From: Lachnospiraceae bacterium AC2031
GTDB taxonomy: Bacteria > Bacillota > Clostridia > Lachnospirales > Lachnospiraceae
DNA: 64,000 bases
Reading direction: 5' to 3'
NCBI GenBank assembly: GCA_000687975.1
Contig: JIAB01000001.1
Location: 1,852,501-1,916,500, forward strand
Under the pieces are notes generated by a model. That model had not been told where the DNA came from, ran no database searches, and was given only the letters and a program-made list of their open reading frames with translations. Position 1 is the first letter of the stretch. Each line of letters opens with the position of its first letter. The translations under genes and the position numbers were made by a program. Positions 10,537 through 19,994 of this stretch are shown in pieces.

Positions 10537-10860
10537 TGATTTAATCCCTTCACATGTAGTTCTCTTGAAACAAATCTTTCTTTATCTTAAAACATTTAGT
10601 TTTTTTATACAACCTTATTTAAAAATAATCAAAATCAGGCAACAGAATAGGTGGTAAATGACACTGTAAGAGCATAGAGAAAGAGGTAGAATTACCATTT
10701 ACGACTGTTAAGATTACCATTCGCGACTATTAAGCAACATTTCACTTCAAATTAAGGTTTTCTTAATGTTTGTATTGTATAGTTACACCATAAGTTGATG
10801 AACGGACAGTCAGATGACTGAAAAAGAGAGAATTTAAAATATATAGTGAGGTAAAAAGAT
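10537..10860. other. Intergenic region with a 22-bp tandem repeat
   Basis: No gene is visible in these 324 bases, which separate a minus-strand and a plus-strand gene. They contain two adjacent copies of a 22-bp sequence (10691-10712 and 10713-10734, about three mismatches, core ATTACCATT...CGACT.TTAAG). Two head-to-tail sites one per two helical turns are a plausible binding site for a dimeric regulator of either flanking gene. No convincing promoter is visible. Confidence 0.5.
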
Positions 10861-11073
10861 ATGGATGAAGTATTAGTACACACAGATTTAAGACAAAGAC
10901 TTTTTGATGTAGCAATATATGTTATGCTTTTTATGTTTGCACTTACAATGTGCTTTGTGGGAGTTCTTCATATCGCAGAAGTTAGTATCGGATCAGGAAT
11001 CTGCTATATAATTATCGGATTAGTTGATCTTATAATGATGGGTCTCTACCATAAAGGAGAATTCAGAAATTAG
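10861..11073 (+). CDS. Small two-helix membrane protein
   Basis: The 70-residue protein has two predicted membrane helices (about residues 16-38 and 43-61) and short polar ends. GTGAGG lies eight bases before the ATG, and the leader is well separated from neighbours, which supports real expression. No family is recognised, and it could be a small accessory or stress protein. Confidence 0.6.
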   Translation: MDEVLVHTDLRQRLFDVAIYVMLFMFALTMCFVGVLHIAEVSIGSGICYIIIGLVDLIMMGLYHKGEFRN

Positions 11074-11115
11074 TTTTCCCTCTGAGGGAGTAAAGTTGTT
11101 ATCCCTCTAGATAAT

Positions 11116-11144
11116 ATGACATTCACCTGTGATTGTGATATAAT
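11116..11144 (+). promoter_or_regulatory. Promoter of the L,D-transpeptidase gene
   Basis: ATGACA at 11116-11121 and TATAAT at 11139-11144 are separated by 17 bases, with an extended -10 TGA. Confidence 0.75.
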
Positions 11145-11232
11145 CTGTAATGTGCATTTTAAGGATTGTAACGATTACTGAATGGATTACTTGCTTAGGA
11201 GTTACAATGTTTTCGCAAGGGGTGGATGTCAT

Positions 11233-12309
11233 ATGAATTCTAGATTGATAGTGTATATATTGGATAAAGTGAAGGGAATAGGAATCCTAGCTATATGCAT
11301 AGGGTTCCTGTTTTCTTTGTTATTGGGAATAAATGTAGATGCGGCTGGCAGCTGGACAAAGACAGATGGCCGCTGGTGGTACGACAACGGAGACGGAACT
11401 TATGCCAAGGGTGAGTATATAGATGGTTACTGGCTGGACAGTGATGGCTGGTACAACAGTGCATGGAACGGAAGCTGGAAACACAACTCTAAGGGCTGGT
11501 GGTTCCAGTCTGGAAGCTGGTATCCAACAAGCAGCTGGCTGAAGGTTGACGGCGCATGGTATTACTTTGAAGCGAGTGGATATATGGCTGCTTCCAAATG
11601 GATTGAGCTGGGCGGTGACTGGTACTACATGACTGAGTCAGGAGCCATGGCTGTTTCTACAACCATAGATGGAAAGGAGATTGACGCGTCAGGAAAATGT
11701 ACTTCCATGTCTGCAGATTCTCCAACTATGAATGAACTGGTTTCAGGAAGCAAGACTGCAAAGAAGACAGATCAGATCGTTACAGTCGTTGGCCATGAAT
11801 TAACTTTATGGCAGAAGCAGGCAGATGGAAGCTGGACTGCGGGAGATACCTATTACTGTGGATTCGGACTGAACGGCTTCAGTGATCCAGAGACAAGAGT
11901 GATGGGGGACAAAACAACTCCTAAAGGATCCTTCCCACTGACGTATGCATTTGGCAAGGCAGAAAACCCTGGCACTGCTATGACTTACCGCAGCATCACT
12001 CCAAACTCATATCTTTCTTCCGAGAGAGATACATACAATACCTGGGTTGAGAGTGAGACCAGCATGATCGGTGAGCACTTAATCGATTATTATCAGTATA
12101 AGTATGCAGTTAATATAGGCTTTAATACGGATCCTGTTGTTTATGGAAGGGGAGCTGGAATCTTCCTTCATTGTAAGAGTACGGATCACTGGTATACCAG
12201 CGGATGCGTAAGTCTGGAGGAAGGAAATATGGTTACTGTTCTGAAGCAGCTGAAGAACGGTTCATATATGATCATTGTTGAATATAAGTCGGAGCTTATG
12301 AATTATTAG
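11233..12309 (+). CDS. L,D-transpeptidase (YkuD) with cell-wall-binding repeats
   Basis: This secreted enzyme probably makes 3-3 cross-links in peptidoglycan or attaches proteins to it. The signal peptide ends around VDAAG. About four aromatic wall-binding repeats follow (for example GRWWYDNGDG, GWWFQSGSWYP, GAWYYFEASGYM), then a YkuD catalytic domain with HCKSTDHWYTSGCVSL, where the Cys is the nucleophile and the upstream His its partner. An earlier in-frame ATG at 11182 exists, but AAGGGGTGG stands seven bases before 11233 and the signal peptide begins cleanly there. The following WYL gene starts nine bases after the stop, so the two probably share a transcript. Confidence 0.88.
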   Translation: MNSRLIVYILDKVKGIGILAICIGFLFSLLLGINVDAAGSWTKTDGRWWYDNGDGTYAKGEYIDGYWLDSDGWYNSAWNGSWKHNSKGWWFQSGSWYPTSSWLKVDGAWYYFEASGYMAASKWIELGGDWYYMTESGAMAVSTTIDGKEIDASGKCTSMSADSPTMNELVSGSKTAKKTDQIVTVVGHELTLWQKQADGSWTAGDTYYCGFGLNGFSDPETRVMGDKTTPKGSFPLTYAFGKAENPGTAMTYRSITPNSYLSSERDTYNTWVESETSMIGEHLIDYYQYKYAVNIGFNTDPVVYGRGAGIFLHCKSTDHWYTSGCVSLEEGNMVTVLKQLKNGSYMIIVEYKSELMNY

Positions 12310-12318
12310 AGGTGGCGA

Positions 12319-13305
12319 ATGGCGCGCGGTAAAAATCAGAAGCTTAAAATGTTATATCTGGCAAAGCTTTTTATCGAAAAGACGGATGAGAATCATGGCG
12401 TCACAATGCCTGAGATCATTGAGTATTTAGAGAAAAATGATATCGATGCGCAGAGGAAAAGTATCTACAGTGATATAGATGCGCTGGTGGAGTTTGGCTA
12501 TGACATTATTAAGGAGCAGCGCGGAAAGCAAACCTACTATTTTCTGGCAAGCAGGGATTTTGAAGTCCCTGAGCTGAAGCTTCTGGTTGATGCAATACAG
12601 GCTTCAAGATTTATCACAACACGAAAATCCAGAGAGCTTATTAAGAAGCTGGAGACTCTGGTGAGTGAATACGATGCAAAGCTGCTGGACCGCGAGGTTT
12701 ATGTGGCTGGCCGTATCAAGAACATGAACGAAAGCATTTATTACGGAATAGACGCCATACACAGTGCCCTTAACAATAATCATAAGATCAAGTTCCATTA
12801 TTTTAGATGGAATGTAAAGGGTGAGCAGGAGCTGGGACATGATGGTGAGTACTACGTGGTGAGCCCATGGGCTCTTACCTGGGATAATGAGAACTATTAT
12901 CTTGTGGCTCACGACGAACAGAGTGATCAGCTTCGGCATTACCGTGTTGATAAGATGAAGGAAATTGCAGAGATATCAGAGAAGCGAGCTGGATCTGCTC
13001 TCTTTAAAGATCAGGACAAGGCGGTTTATACGGAAAAACGTTTCAACATGTTTAATGGCGATGTGAAGCGTGTGAAGCTGAAGTGTAAGAACCATTTGTC
13101 AAATGTTATCGTAGATCAGTTCGGTCTCGAAGAGACTATGAGGCCTTGCGATGATGAGCACTTTACAGTGAATGTTGATGTGGCGGTGAGCCCACATTTT
13201 CTCGGCTGGGTTGTGGCCCTTGGCGATGAGATAGAGATTGTTGAACCGGAAGCAGTAGTAAATGAGATGAAAAGTTACCTTGACCGGATAAGGAGTTTAT
13301 ACTAG
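12319..13305 (+). CDS. WYL-domain transcriptional regulator
   Basis: The 328-residue regulator starts with a winged helix-turn-helix of the HTH_11 type (about 8-65), followed by a linker helix region, a WYL domain (about 140-210, with SPWALTWDNENYYLVAHDE and RHYRVDKM) and a C-terminal WCX extension. WYL domains sense nucleic-acid or nucleotide ligands and control diverse genes. It sits tightly between the L,D-transpeptidase and ispE. Its targets cannot be read from the sequence. Confidence 0.88.
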   Translation: MARGKNQKLKMLYLAKLFIEKTDENHGVTMPEIIEYLEKNDIDAQRKSIYSDIDALVEFGYDIIKEQRGKQTYYFLASRDFEVPELKLLVDAIQASRFITTRKSRELIKKLETLVSEYDAKLLDREVYVAGRIKNMNESIYYGIDAIHSALNNNHKIKFHYFRWNVKGEQELGHDGEYYVVSPWALTWDNENYYLVAHDEQSDQLRHYRVDKMKEIAEISEKRAGSALFKDQDKAVYTEKRFNMFNGDVKRVKLKCKNHLSNVIVDQFGLEETMRPCDDEHFTVNVDVAVSPHFLGWVVALGDEIEIVEPEAVVNEMKSYLDRIRSLY

Positions 13306-13316
13306 GGGATAGATAT

Positions 13317-14279
13317 ATGTTAGAAAAGAAAGCGTATGGAAAGGTAAATCTAAGCCTTGATATAGTTGGAAGAAGAGAGGATGGTTATCATCTGGTAAGA
13401 ATGGTAATGCAGTCTCTGGATATATATGATGTACTCGAGTTTGAAAAGCTGGATAGCCCAGAGATAATAGTACTTTTGCAGGATAGCGCTACGGAGGGGG
13501 ATTCTTCGAAGCAGACTGAGTCAGAGGACACTGCTGATAATCTGGGAAGGGTTCCTCTTGATGAAAATAACCTGATATATAAGGCAGCCCGACTTCTCTT
13601 TGAAAGATATATATGGAAAAGAGATAAAAACGCTGGAGTTAGAATAACACTTACAAAGAATATTCCGATTGCGGCTGGTATGGCTGGAGGAAGCAGCGAC
13701 GCAGCGGCTACATTTCGCGGTATAAATGAGCTGTTTGAACTATGTCTTTTTGACAAGGACCTGATGGAAATGGGAGTCACCCTGGGAGCGGATATTCCTT
13801 ACTGCATTATGGGAGGAACTGCTCTGTCAGAGGGTATCGGTGAGGAACTGACCAGACTTCCTGATCTTCCTGAATGTGTGTTCCTGGTTGCGAAACCTAA
13901 GGTTTCAGTATCTACAGCTGAGGCTTACGGAGGTTTTGATTCTCTGGTTGAGACTGTGGATCCGAAAACAGGAAAGAAAGCCCGGATCATTCATCCGGAT
14001 GTGGATGGCCAGGTGGATGCTCTATATGCAGGTAATCTGAAGGGCGTTACAGATAGATTCCTAAATGTTCTTGAATACGTTACAGCTGAAAAGCATGCTG
14101 TAATAGGGGAACTGGAGAAAATAATGCTGGACTTTGGGGCGTTAAATGCTATGATGAGTGGCAGTGGCCCTACAGTTTTTGGTATCTTTGAAAATGAGTC
14201 TCAGGCTGAGGCTGCGAAGAAAGAGATTGAAGCAAGAGAAGGAGCTGACCAGCTATTTGTTGTTAGAGCTTTATCTTAG
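13317..14279 (+). CDS. ispE: 4-diphosphocytidyl-2-C-methyl-D-erythritol kinase
   Basis: This GHMP kinase phosphorylates CDP-methylerythritol in the non-mevalonate isoprenoid pathway. The N-terminal AYGKVNLSLDIVGRREDGYH, the ATP-binding PIAAGMAGGSSDAAA and the C-terminal MMSGSGPTVFGIF are all present. At 320 residues it is longer than usual. The excess is a hydrophilic Ser/Glu/Asp-rich insertion near residues 55-80 and another around 200-225 (ETVDPKTGKKARII), both probably surface loops. It starts 11 bases after the WYL gene and is probably in the same operon. Confidence 0.95.
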   Translation: MLEKKAYGKVNLSLDIVGRREDGYHLVRMVMQSLDIYDVLEFEKLDSPEIIVLLQDSATEGDSSKQTESEDTADNLGRVPLDENNLIYKAARLLFERYIWKRDKNAGVRITLTKNIPIAAGMAGGSSDAAATFRGINELFELCLFDKDLMEMGVTLGADIPYCIMGGTALSEGIGEELTRLPDLPECVFLVAKPKVSVSTAEAYGGFDSLVETVDPKTGKKARIIHPDVDGQVDALYAGNLKGVTDRFLNVLEYVTAEKHAVIGELEKIMLDFGALNAMMSGSGPTVFGIFENESQAEAAKKEIEAREGADQLFVVRALS

Positions 14280-14306
14280 TTTGAATTTTTGAGAAGAGGA
14301 TAAATA

Positions 14307-15572
14307 GTGAGCAGAGAAGACGACAAAAATATACAGCGTCAAGAGTTGGCAAGACGTCGAGAAGCAAAACGTCTTGAAAGAGAGAGGCAGATAAAAAAGC
14401 TTAAGATAATGCTGGCTATCTGCGTCGTTTCTTTTGTGCTGATTGCTGCTGGTGTGGTAGCTCTGATCATTCGTCTTGTTCCGGAAGATGGAGGCAAGTC
14501 TGGAGGGGATAAAGCAGATAGTAGTGTTGATGCTGAAGTTTCTTCGTATTCGGAAAGTACTCAGACAGATGGAGAAGAGGATTCATCCAGGGTATTTAAT
14601 TCCTTTAATGATGAGGGGACTCCAGGAGATGCAGCAGAGTCGCTTGAAAAAGATTTCGACATAGATATGACATTTGTCGGTGACTGCTGTATGGCTACAA
14701 ATCTTGAAGATAGTTCATACGGAACACTTTTATGGTACGAGTCAAATGCGGACACAACCTATTTCTTTAGCGGCGTCCGTTCCTACTTTGATGATGATAT
14801 TACTATAGCAAACTGTGAGAATACATTTTCTGACAGATCTGTTGCTCCAAGAGATAAGGGAGAGGGACCGGCATACTGGTTCAAGTCTCCGGCCTGGTTT
14901 GCAAAGGTTTTTACTGACAATAGCATAGAGGCGGTAACCATCAACAACAATCATACAAATGACTATGGCCCAGAGGTTTTTGAGGATACGAAGGCGGCTC
15001 TTGACGCGGCCGGTGTTCGATGGGGCTTCCGGGATAATATCATTTATTATGAAGAGGAAGGCTTTAAGGTGGGAGTGGTCTGTGTTTCCTACTATTCCTA
15101 CAGTGAGGCGGAAGGCATTCTGCCATATTTGGAGCTTGCTAAGGAGAATTCAGATTTTCAGGTGATCTATTTCCATGGCGGAGTTGAGGGTGCGTATCAG
15201 CCAGAGGACTGGAAGGTGCAGGCCTGCCACATGCTGGTGGATAATGGAGCGGATCTGATCCTGGGGGCACATCCTCATGTTCTTCAGAAGAGGGAGAACT
15301 ATAACGGAGTTGATATAGTTTATTCGCTGGGAAATTTCTGCTTCGGTGGAAATGATAATCCTGTATCGAATAGAACCATAATATATAAGTATAAACTGAA
15401 GGTTCATGAGACTGCTGAAGGCTGTGAAGTGACAGCAAAGGAAGAAGAGATGATACCTTGCTATGTTTATACAGGTAGTACAAATAACTGGCAGCCATAC
15501 CCGATAGAAGATCAGGAAACGGTTGACCGGGTTATAAGATATATGAATGGTGAACTGGATTTACCAAACTAA
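14307..15572 (+). CDS. CapA-like poly-gamma-glutamate synthesis/metallophosphatase-fold protein
   Basis: The 421-residue protein has a cytoplasmic basic start, one membrane helix near residues 31-54, an acidic linker and an extracellular CapA (PGA_cap) domain. Family motifs are DMTFVGDCCMATN, the NNNHTNDYG metal-site region, and GAHPHVLQKRENYNG with YSLGNFCFGG. CapA proteins take part in synthesis or anchoring of poly-gamma-glutamate, but many homologues stand alone, as here, and may act on other surface polymers. The start is GTG, set by GAGAAGAGGA six bases upstream. No capB or capC genes are in the window. Confidence 0.85.
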   Translation: MSREDDKNIQRQELARRREAKRLERERQIKKLKIMLAICVVSFVLIAAGVVALIIRLVPEDGGKSGGDKADSSVDAEVSSYSESTQTDGEEDSSRVFNSFNDEGTPGDAAESLEKDFDIDMTFVGDCCMATNLEDSSYGTLLWYESNADTTYFFSGVRSYFDDDITIANCENTFSDRSVAPRDKGEGPAYWFKSPAWFAKVFTDNSIEAVTINNNHTNDYGPEVFEDTKAALDAAGVRWGFRDNIIYYEEEGFKVGVVCVSYYSYSEAEGILPYLELAKENSDFQVIYFHGGVEGAYQPEDWKVQACHMLVDNGADLILGAHPHVLQKRENYNGVDIVYSLGNFCFGGNDNPVSNRTIIYKYKLKVHETAEGCEVTAKEEEMIPCYVYTGSTNNWQPYPIEDQETVDRVIRYMNGELDLPN

Positions 15573-15576
15573 AAAA

Positions 15577-15603
15577 GTGCAGCGGGGTCCGTCCCCACTG
15601 CAC
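15577..15603. terminator. Hairpin between capA-like gene and tmk
   Basis: The stem GTGCAGCGGGG / CCCCACTGCAC has one mismatch. On the plus strand no T run follows, so tmk may be reached by read-through. On the minus strand it is followed by a T run and would be a good terminator. It resembles other GCAGTGG hairpins in this window. Confidence 0.5.
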
Positions 15604-15616
15604 CAAAGGGGAAGAT

Positions 15617-16246
15617 ATGAGTAGAGGAATATTTATTAGTATGGAGGGACCGGATGGTTCCGGAAAATCAACACAGATAGCGCTCATTAAGGAGTATCTG
15701 GAGCAGGAGGGTAAGGATGTTATAATTACCCGTGAGCCAGGAGGCAACCGAATCAGTGAGGCTATTCGTGAGATCATCTTAAATAAGGATTACACGGAAA
15801 TGTCACCGGTTACAGAGATGATGCTTTACGCAAGTGCCAGAGCACAGCTTATTGCTGAGGTTGTTGGACCAGCTATCGATGCTGGGAAGGCGGTAATATC
15901 TGACAGATTTGTTGACTCTTCTCTTGTATATCAGGGAATGGCACGTGGCCTTGGAGTCGATACAGTATATGAGATCAATAAGGTTGCCATAGGAAAGTAT
16001 ATGCCAGATGTGACATTTCTCCTTGATCTGCCTGCTGAGGTTGGTATCAGCAGAAAGAAGGATCAGAAGGAACTGGACCGAATGGAGATGGAGAGTCTGG
16101 AGTTTCACAAGAAGGTAGCAGAGGGTTACAGAAGCCTTGCAGACAGGTTCCCAGACAGAATCAAAACTGTAGATGCAACTTTGCCTATTGATGAGATATG
16201 TGGTATTATTAAAGCAAGTGTAAAGGACATATTATCTAGCATTTAG
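15617..16246 (+). CDS. tmk: Thymidylate kinase
   Basis: The 209-residue enzyme phosphorylates dTMP to dTDP for DNA synthesis. The P-loop MEGPDGSGKSTQ is at the N-terminus, followed by REPGG (dTMP binding), the DRFVDSSLVYQG motif and the lid region ISRKKDQKELDRME. Length is normal. It opens the conserved cluster tmk-holB-ricT-methyltransferase-rsmI known from many Firmicutes. Confidence 0.97.
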   Translation: MSRGIFISMEGPDGSGKSTQIALIKEYLEQEGKDVIITREPGGNRISEAIREIILNKDYTEMSPVTEMMLYASARAQLIAEVVGPAIDAGKAVISDRFVDSSLVYQGMARGLGVDTVYEINKVAIGKYMPDVTFLLDLPAEVGISRKKDQKELDRMEMESLEFHKKVAEGYRSLADRFPDRIKTVDATLPIDEICGIIKASVKDILSSI

Positions 16247-16281
16247 GTATAAAAGCTTTTGGGGAAAGCGGGGTGAGCAGC

Positions 16282-17268
16282 ATGGATTTTAAAAACATTA
16301 TTGGACACGAGGAAATCATCAGCCGCTTTATGAGCAGCATTGAAACAGACCGAGTGAGTCATGCTTATATAATTGCTGGCGAGGAGGGCAGTGGCAGGTA
16401 TACACTGGCCGAGGCCTTCGCCAAAGCACTTCAGTGTGAAGAAGGTGGTTCAGAAGCTTGTGGACATTGTAAGTCTTGTAAGCAGGCTGAGTCAGATAAT
16501 CACCCTGATATAATTACTGTGGCTCATGATAAGAACACAGTTCTTTCTGTTGATTGTATCAGAACTGAAGTTGTTGATTCCATGGGTATCAAGCCTTACA
16601 GTAGTAAGTATAAGATATATATTATCCGCGATGGTGAGATGATGACAGAGGAGGCAGAGAATGCTCTGCTGAAGACAATCGAGGAGCCACCTGAATATGG
16701 CATAATCATTATCATTACGAAGCAGCTTGAAAAGCTTCTTCCTACGATTCAGTCGCGCTGTGTGATCATTAACACCAAGCCTGTTAAAGAGAAGGATATT
16801 CATGATTATCTTGCTAGTAATTATGGAATATCAGAGGAAAAGATATCATTTGCCATCGAGTATGGTCAGGGAAATCTTGGAAAGGCTATACTTCTTGCAA
16901 CAAACGAGGAGTACGAGGGTCTGGTAAGATCTGTTATTGATCTTGAGTCCAACATCTTTGATATGACTCTTGATGAGATATCTGAGGCGATCAAGAGATG
17001 CGTGAATTATAGAATGAATATTAATGATTATCTGGATCTGATGATGATGTGGTACAGAGATATTCTGGTGCTGAAGGTTACAGGAAATCCGGATAAGATC
17101 CTTTTCAAGGAGCAGTATTCAGTTATAAAAGATCAGGCGAAGTATCTGAGCTTTAACGAGCTGGAGGATAAGTCGCGGGCTATAGAATCAGCTAAGCAGA
17201 GAATAAATGCTCATGCTGATATGGAGGATATTATGAGGCTTCTTATTCTGACTCTTAAGGAGGCGTAA
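16282..17268 (+). CDS. holB: DNA polymerase III delta' subunit
   Basis: This clamp-loader subunit is part of the complex that loads the sliding clamp. The N-terminal AAA+ domain begins IIGHEEIISRF and holds a zinc site with CGHCKSC plus an upstream Cys. The P-loop is degenerate (GEEGSGRYTLA, with Arg where Lys is needed). Non-catalytic delta' subunits commonly show this loss. An in-frame GTG at 16273 also exists. I prefer ATG 16282 because GGGGTGAG stands just before it. Its place between tmk and ricT is the conserved Firmicute order. Confidence 0.92.
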   Translation: MDFKNIIGHEEIISRFMSSIETDRVSHAYIIAGEEGSGRYTLAEAFAKALQCEEGGSEACGHCKSCKQAESDNHPDIITVAHDKNTVLSVDCIRTEVVDSMGIKPYSSKYKIYIIRDGEMMTEEAENALLKTIEEPPEYGIIIIITKQLEKLLPTIQSRCVIINTKPVKEKDIHDYLASNYGISEEKISFAIEYGQGNLGKAILLATNEEYEGLVRSVIDLESNIFDMTLDEISEAIKRCVNYRMNINDYLDLMMMWYRDILVLKVTGNPDKILFKEQYSVIKDQAKYLSFNELEDKSRAIESAKQRINAHADMEDIMRLLILTLKEA

Positions 17269-17323
17269 GTCTTCGGAGTTCTATAGGGAGCAGACTATAG
17301 TAAAGGAGAAAACGAGTTTCATT

Positions 17324-18253
17324 ATGAAGGAAGTAATAGGCGTCAGGTTCAGACCTAATGGCAAGATATACTATTTTGACCCCATTGATTATCATGTCCA
17401 GGTTGGAACCGATGTCATAGTTGAGACGGCCAGGGGAGTAGAATACGGCAAATGTGTTCTCGGCCGAAAAGCAATCGAGGATGAGAAAAGGATAGCAGGT
17501 CTCAAGCCTATCATCCGACTTGCAAATGATGAAGATAAGAAGAAGTTTGAGGCTAATCAGAAGAAGTCCGAGGAAGCTTTTGCAACCTGTGTTAAGAAGA
17601 TAAATGAGCATGGGCTTAAGATGAAGCTTATCTCTGCTGAGTATACATTTGATGGAAGCAAGGTGCTTTTCTACTTCACAGCAGATGGACGTGTTGACTT
17701 CAGAGAATTAGTTAGAGATCTGGCTGGTGTATTCAGAACCAGAATAGAGCTGAGACAGATTGGTGTAAGAGATGAAGCCAAGATATCTGGCGGAATCGGT
17801 ATGTGCGGCAGAGAGCTTTGCTGCAATAGTTACCTGTCAGAGTTTATTCCTGTTTCTATCAAGATGGCTAAGGAGCAGAATCTGTCACTTAATCCAACAA
17901 AGATTTCCGGCGTGTGTGGAAGACTTATGTGCTGTCTCAAGCATGAGCAGGACACATATGAGTATCTTAATTCAAAGATGCCTGGTGTTGGTGATAATGC
18001 AACTACAGCTGAGGGAGTTGTTGGAAAGGTTGAGTCGGTAAATGTTATGCGCCAGACGGTACGTCTCATAATTACTGATGAAGAAGACAACAAGACCATG
18101 GAAGAGTTCAAGGTCGATGAGCTGAAGTTTAAGCCTAGAAAGAAGAAAAAGGACAAGGGTGACAAGCGTCCTAAGGATGCTAAGAGAGATAAGGATCTTG
18201 AGGCTCTCGAAGCGCTTGAAAAGGAAGAGCATTCTGGTCTTGATGACGAATAA
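17324..18253 (+). CDS. ricT: PSP1-domain protein RicT (YaaT)
   Basis: The 309-residue homologue of B. subtilis RicT (YaaT) belongs to the Ric complex, which carries Fe-S clusters and guides RNase Y in mRNA maturation and influences sporulation and competence. The PSP1 region contains the conserved cysteines in GMCGRELCCNSYL and GVCGRLMCCLKHEQD. A charged Lys-rich tail ends the protein. No ricA or ricF is visible nearby. Confidence 0.9.
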   Translation: MKEVIGVRFRPNGKIYYFDPIDYHVQVGTDVIVETARGVEYGKCVLGRKAIEDEKRIAGLKPIIRLANDEDKKKFEANQKKSEEAFATCVKKINEHGLKMKLISAEYTFDGSKVLFYFTADGRVDFRELVRDLAGVFRTRIELRQIGVRDEAKISGGIGMCGRELCCNSYLSEFIPVSIKMAKEQNLSLNPTKISGVCGRLMCCLKHEQDTYEYLNSKMPGVGDNATTAEGVVGKVESVNVMRQTVRLIITDEEDNKTMEEFKVDELKFKPRKKKKDKGDKRPKDAKRDKDLEALEALEKEEHSGLDDE

Positions 18254-18256
18254 GCT

Positions 18257-18994
18257 ATGGGTGATTATATTCTAAAGGAAAATGAAAGAATAGATGATCT
18301 GGATGTAAATGGGTTCCGTATTATACAGAACCCATTTTGCTTCTGTTTTGGAATGGATGCAGTGCTGCTTGCAAACTTTGTAAGGGTCAATCCTAAGGCG
18401 AAGGGCCTTGATATAGGAACAGGTACAGGAGTTGTTCCGTTGATCCTTACGGCAAAAAATCGCGGGGCTCACTGGACAGGTCTTGAGGTGCAGCCTAATA
18501 TGGCTGATATGGCCAGCCGAAGCGTAAAGCTAAATGATGCTGAGGATAAGATATCTATAGTGGAAGGCGATGTGAAAAATGTTCGGGAGTTATTTGAGCC
18601 TGGCCAGTTTGGAGTTATCACATCCAATCCGCCATATATGAAGCCTAACAGTGGACTTCAAAGTGGCAGTGAGACCATCAACATCTCAAGGGCAGAGATA
18701 ATGGCAACCCTTGAAGATGTGGTAAGTGCAGCTTCGTATCTGCTAAAAACAAGCGGTACATTTGCTATGGTCCATAGACCGTCAAGGCTTCCAGAAATTA
18801 TGGATATACTTTTAAAGTACAGGCTGGAGCCTAAAAGAATGCAGCTTGTTCAGCCCACGGTGGACAAGGAAGCAAATCTGGTGCTTATAGAATGTGTGAA
18901 GGAAGCGGGGAAAGAACTGAGGCTCCTTCCAACTTTGATAGTTTACAAGGAAAATGGGGATTATACCGAGGAGCTTCTAAGCTACTATAGGTAG
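18257..18994 (+). CDS. tRNA1(Val) A37 N6-methyltransferase-like protein (YabB/TrmN6 family)
   Basis: The 245-residue SAM-dependent methyltransferase has a SAM-binding motif GLDIGTGTGVVPLIL, an acidic motif-II region and the NPPY motif (SNPPYMKP) of N6-adenine or N5-glutamine methylases. The YabB/TrmN6 family methylates A37 of a valine tRNA in E. coli; here that target is inferred from the family and context. It starts three bases after ricT, and the operon order matches B. subtilis. Confidence 0.88.
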   Translation: MGDYILKENERIDDLDVNGFRIIQNPFCFCFGMDAVLLANFVRVNPKAKGLDIGTGTGVVPLILTAKNRGAHWTGLEVQPNMADMASRSVKLNDAEDKISIVEGDVKNVRELFEPGQFGVITSNPPYMKPNSGLQSGSETINISRAEIMATLEDVVSAASYLLKTSGTFAMVHRPSRLPEIMDILLKYRLEPKRMQLVQPTVDKEANLVLIECVKEAGKELRLLPTLIVYKENGDYTEELLSYYR

Positions 18995-19023
18995 AGATAA
19001 CATTTTGCTGTAATGGAGGTTTT

Positions 19024-19893
19024 ATGGCTGGCATATTATATCTGGTGGCAACTCCTATAGGAAACCTGGAGGATATGACATATAGAGCGGTGAAGGTGCT
19101 GAACGAGGTGGATATCATCGCGGCGGAGGATACTCGTAACAGTATCAAGTTGCTGAACCATTTTGAGATAAAGAAGAGTCTTACCAGCTACCACGAGTTT
19201 AATCGTTATGATAAGGCGGAGTATCTGGTTGAGAAGCTGGAGCAGGGTGAGAATGTGGCGGTGATAACAGATGCTGGTACACCGGGTATTTCGGATCCGG
19301 GCGAGGTTCTGGTGGAGATGTGCTACGACCGCGGAATAAGGGTTGTGCCTGTTCCGGGAGCGGTAGCGGCGGTAAATGCCCTCGTCGCCTCTGGTCAGAA
19401 GACGCGTCGATTTGCATTTGAGGCTTTCCTTCCATTAGAGAAGGATAAAAAATCCAAGAAGGATCTTGAGAGAATACTGGAAGAATTAAAGGCGGAAACC
19501 AGAACGGTTGTGATATATGAGGCACCTCATAGACTTGTCAGTACTCTGGAGCTTTTGAAGAAGGAACTGGGAGAAAGTAGAAGTCTTACAATCTGCAAGG
19601 AACTCACAAAGAAGCATGAAACCTTTCGGAAGACTACTCTTGGAGAGGCCTGCCAGTTTTATCAATCAGAAGAAAATGCACCGCGTGGTGAATATGTTTT
19701 GGTAATCGCTGGAAAGTCTGAAGAAGAGCTGGAGCAGGAGAAAAGGCTTAGCTGGGAAGGGCTCAGTGTTGAAGAACACTTAAGAAGCTACATGGATCAG
19801 GGCGTAGATAAGAAGGAAGCAGTAAAGCTCGTGGCAAAAGAACGTGGGTTAAAGAAACAGGACGTTTATCTCATCGCGGTTAACATAAACTAA
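19024..19893 (+). CDS. rsmI: 16S rRNA (cytidine-1402-2'-O)-methyltransferase
   Basis: The 289-residue SAM-dependent enzyme of the tetrapyrrole-methylase fold methylates C1402 in the ribosomal P site. It has the diagnostic N-terminus LYLVATPIGNLEDMTYRA, AEDTRNSIKLL, the glycine-rich TDAGTPGISDPG and the PVPGAVAAVNAL motif. Length is standard. It ends the tmk cluster. Confidence 0.96.
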   Translation: MAGILYLVATPIGNLEDMTYRAVKVLNEVDIIAAEDTRNSIKLLNHFEIKKSLTSYHEFNRYDKAEYLVEKLEQGENVAVITDAGTPGISDPGEVLVEMCYDRGIRVVPVPGAVAAVNALVASGQKTRRFAFEAFLPLEKDKKSKKDLERILEELKAETRTVVIYEAPHRLVSTLELLKKELGESRSLTICKELTKKHETFRKTTLGEACQFYQSEENAPRGEYVLVIAGKSEEELEQEKRLSWEGLSVEEHLRSYMDQGVDKKEAVKLVAKERGLKKQDVYLIAVNIN

Positions 19894-19924
19894 TACAACT
19901 CTTTATTAGGAACAAAGATTAGTA

Positions 19925-19954
19925 TTGTCTAACAAATAGGGCTTATTGTATACT
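19925..19954 (+). promoter_or_regulatory. Promoter of the ferredoxin gene
   Basis: TTGTCT at 19925-19930 and TATACT at 19949-19954 are separated by 18 bases, giving a leader of about 35 bases before the ferredoxin start. Confidence 0.6.
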
Positions 19955-19994
19955 CCATCTAGAAACTTTGTATATTAATAAGGAGGTTAAGGCT

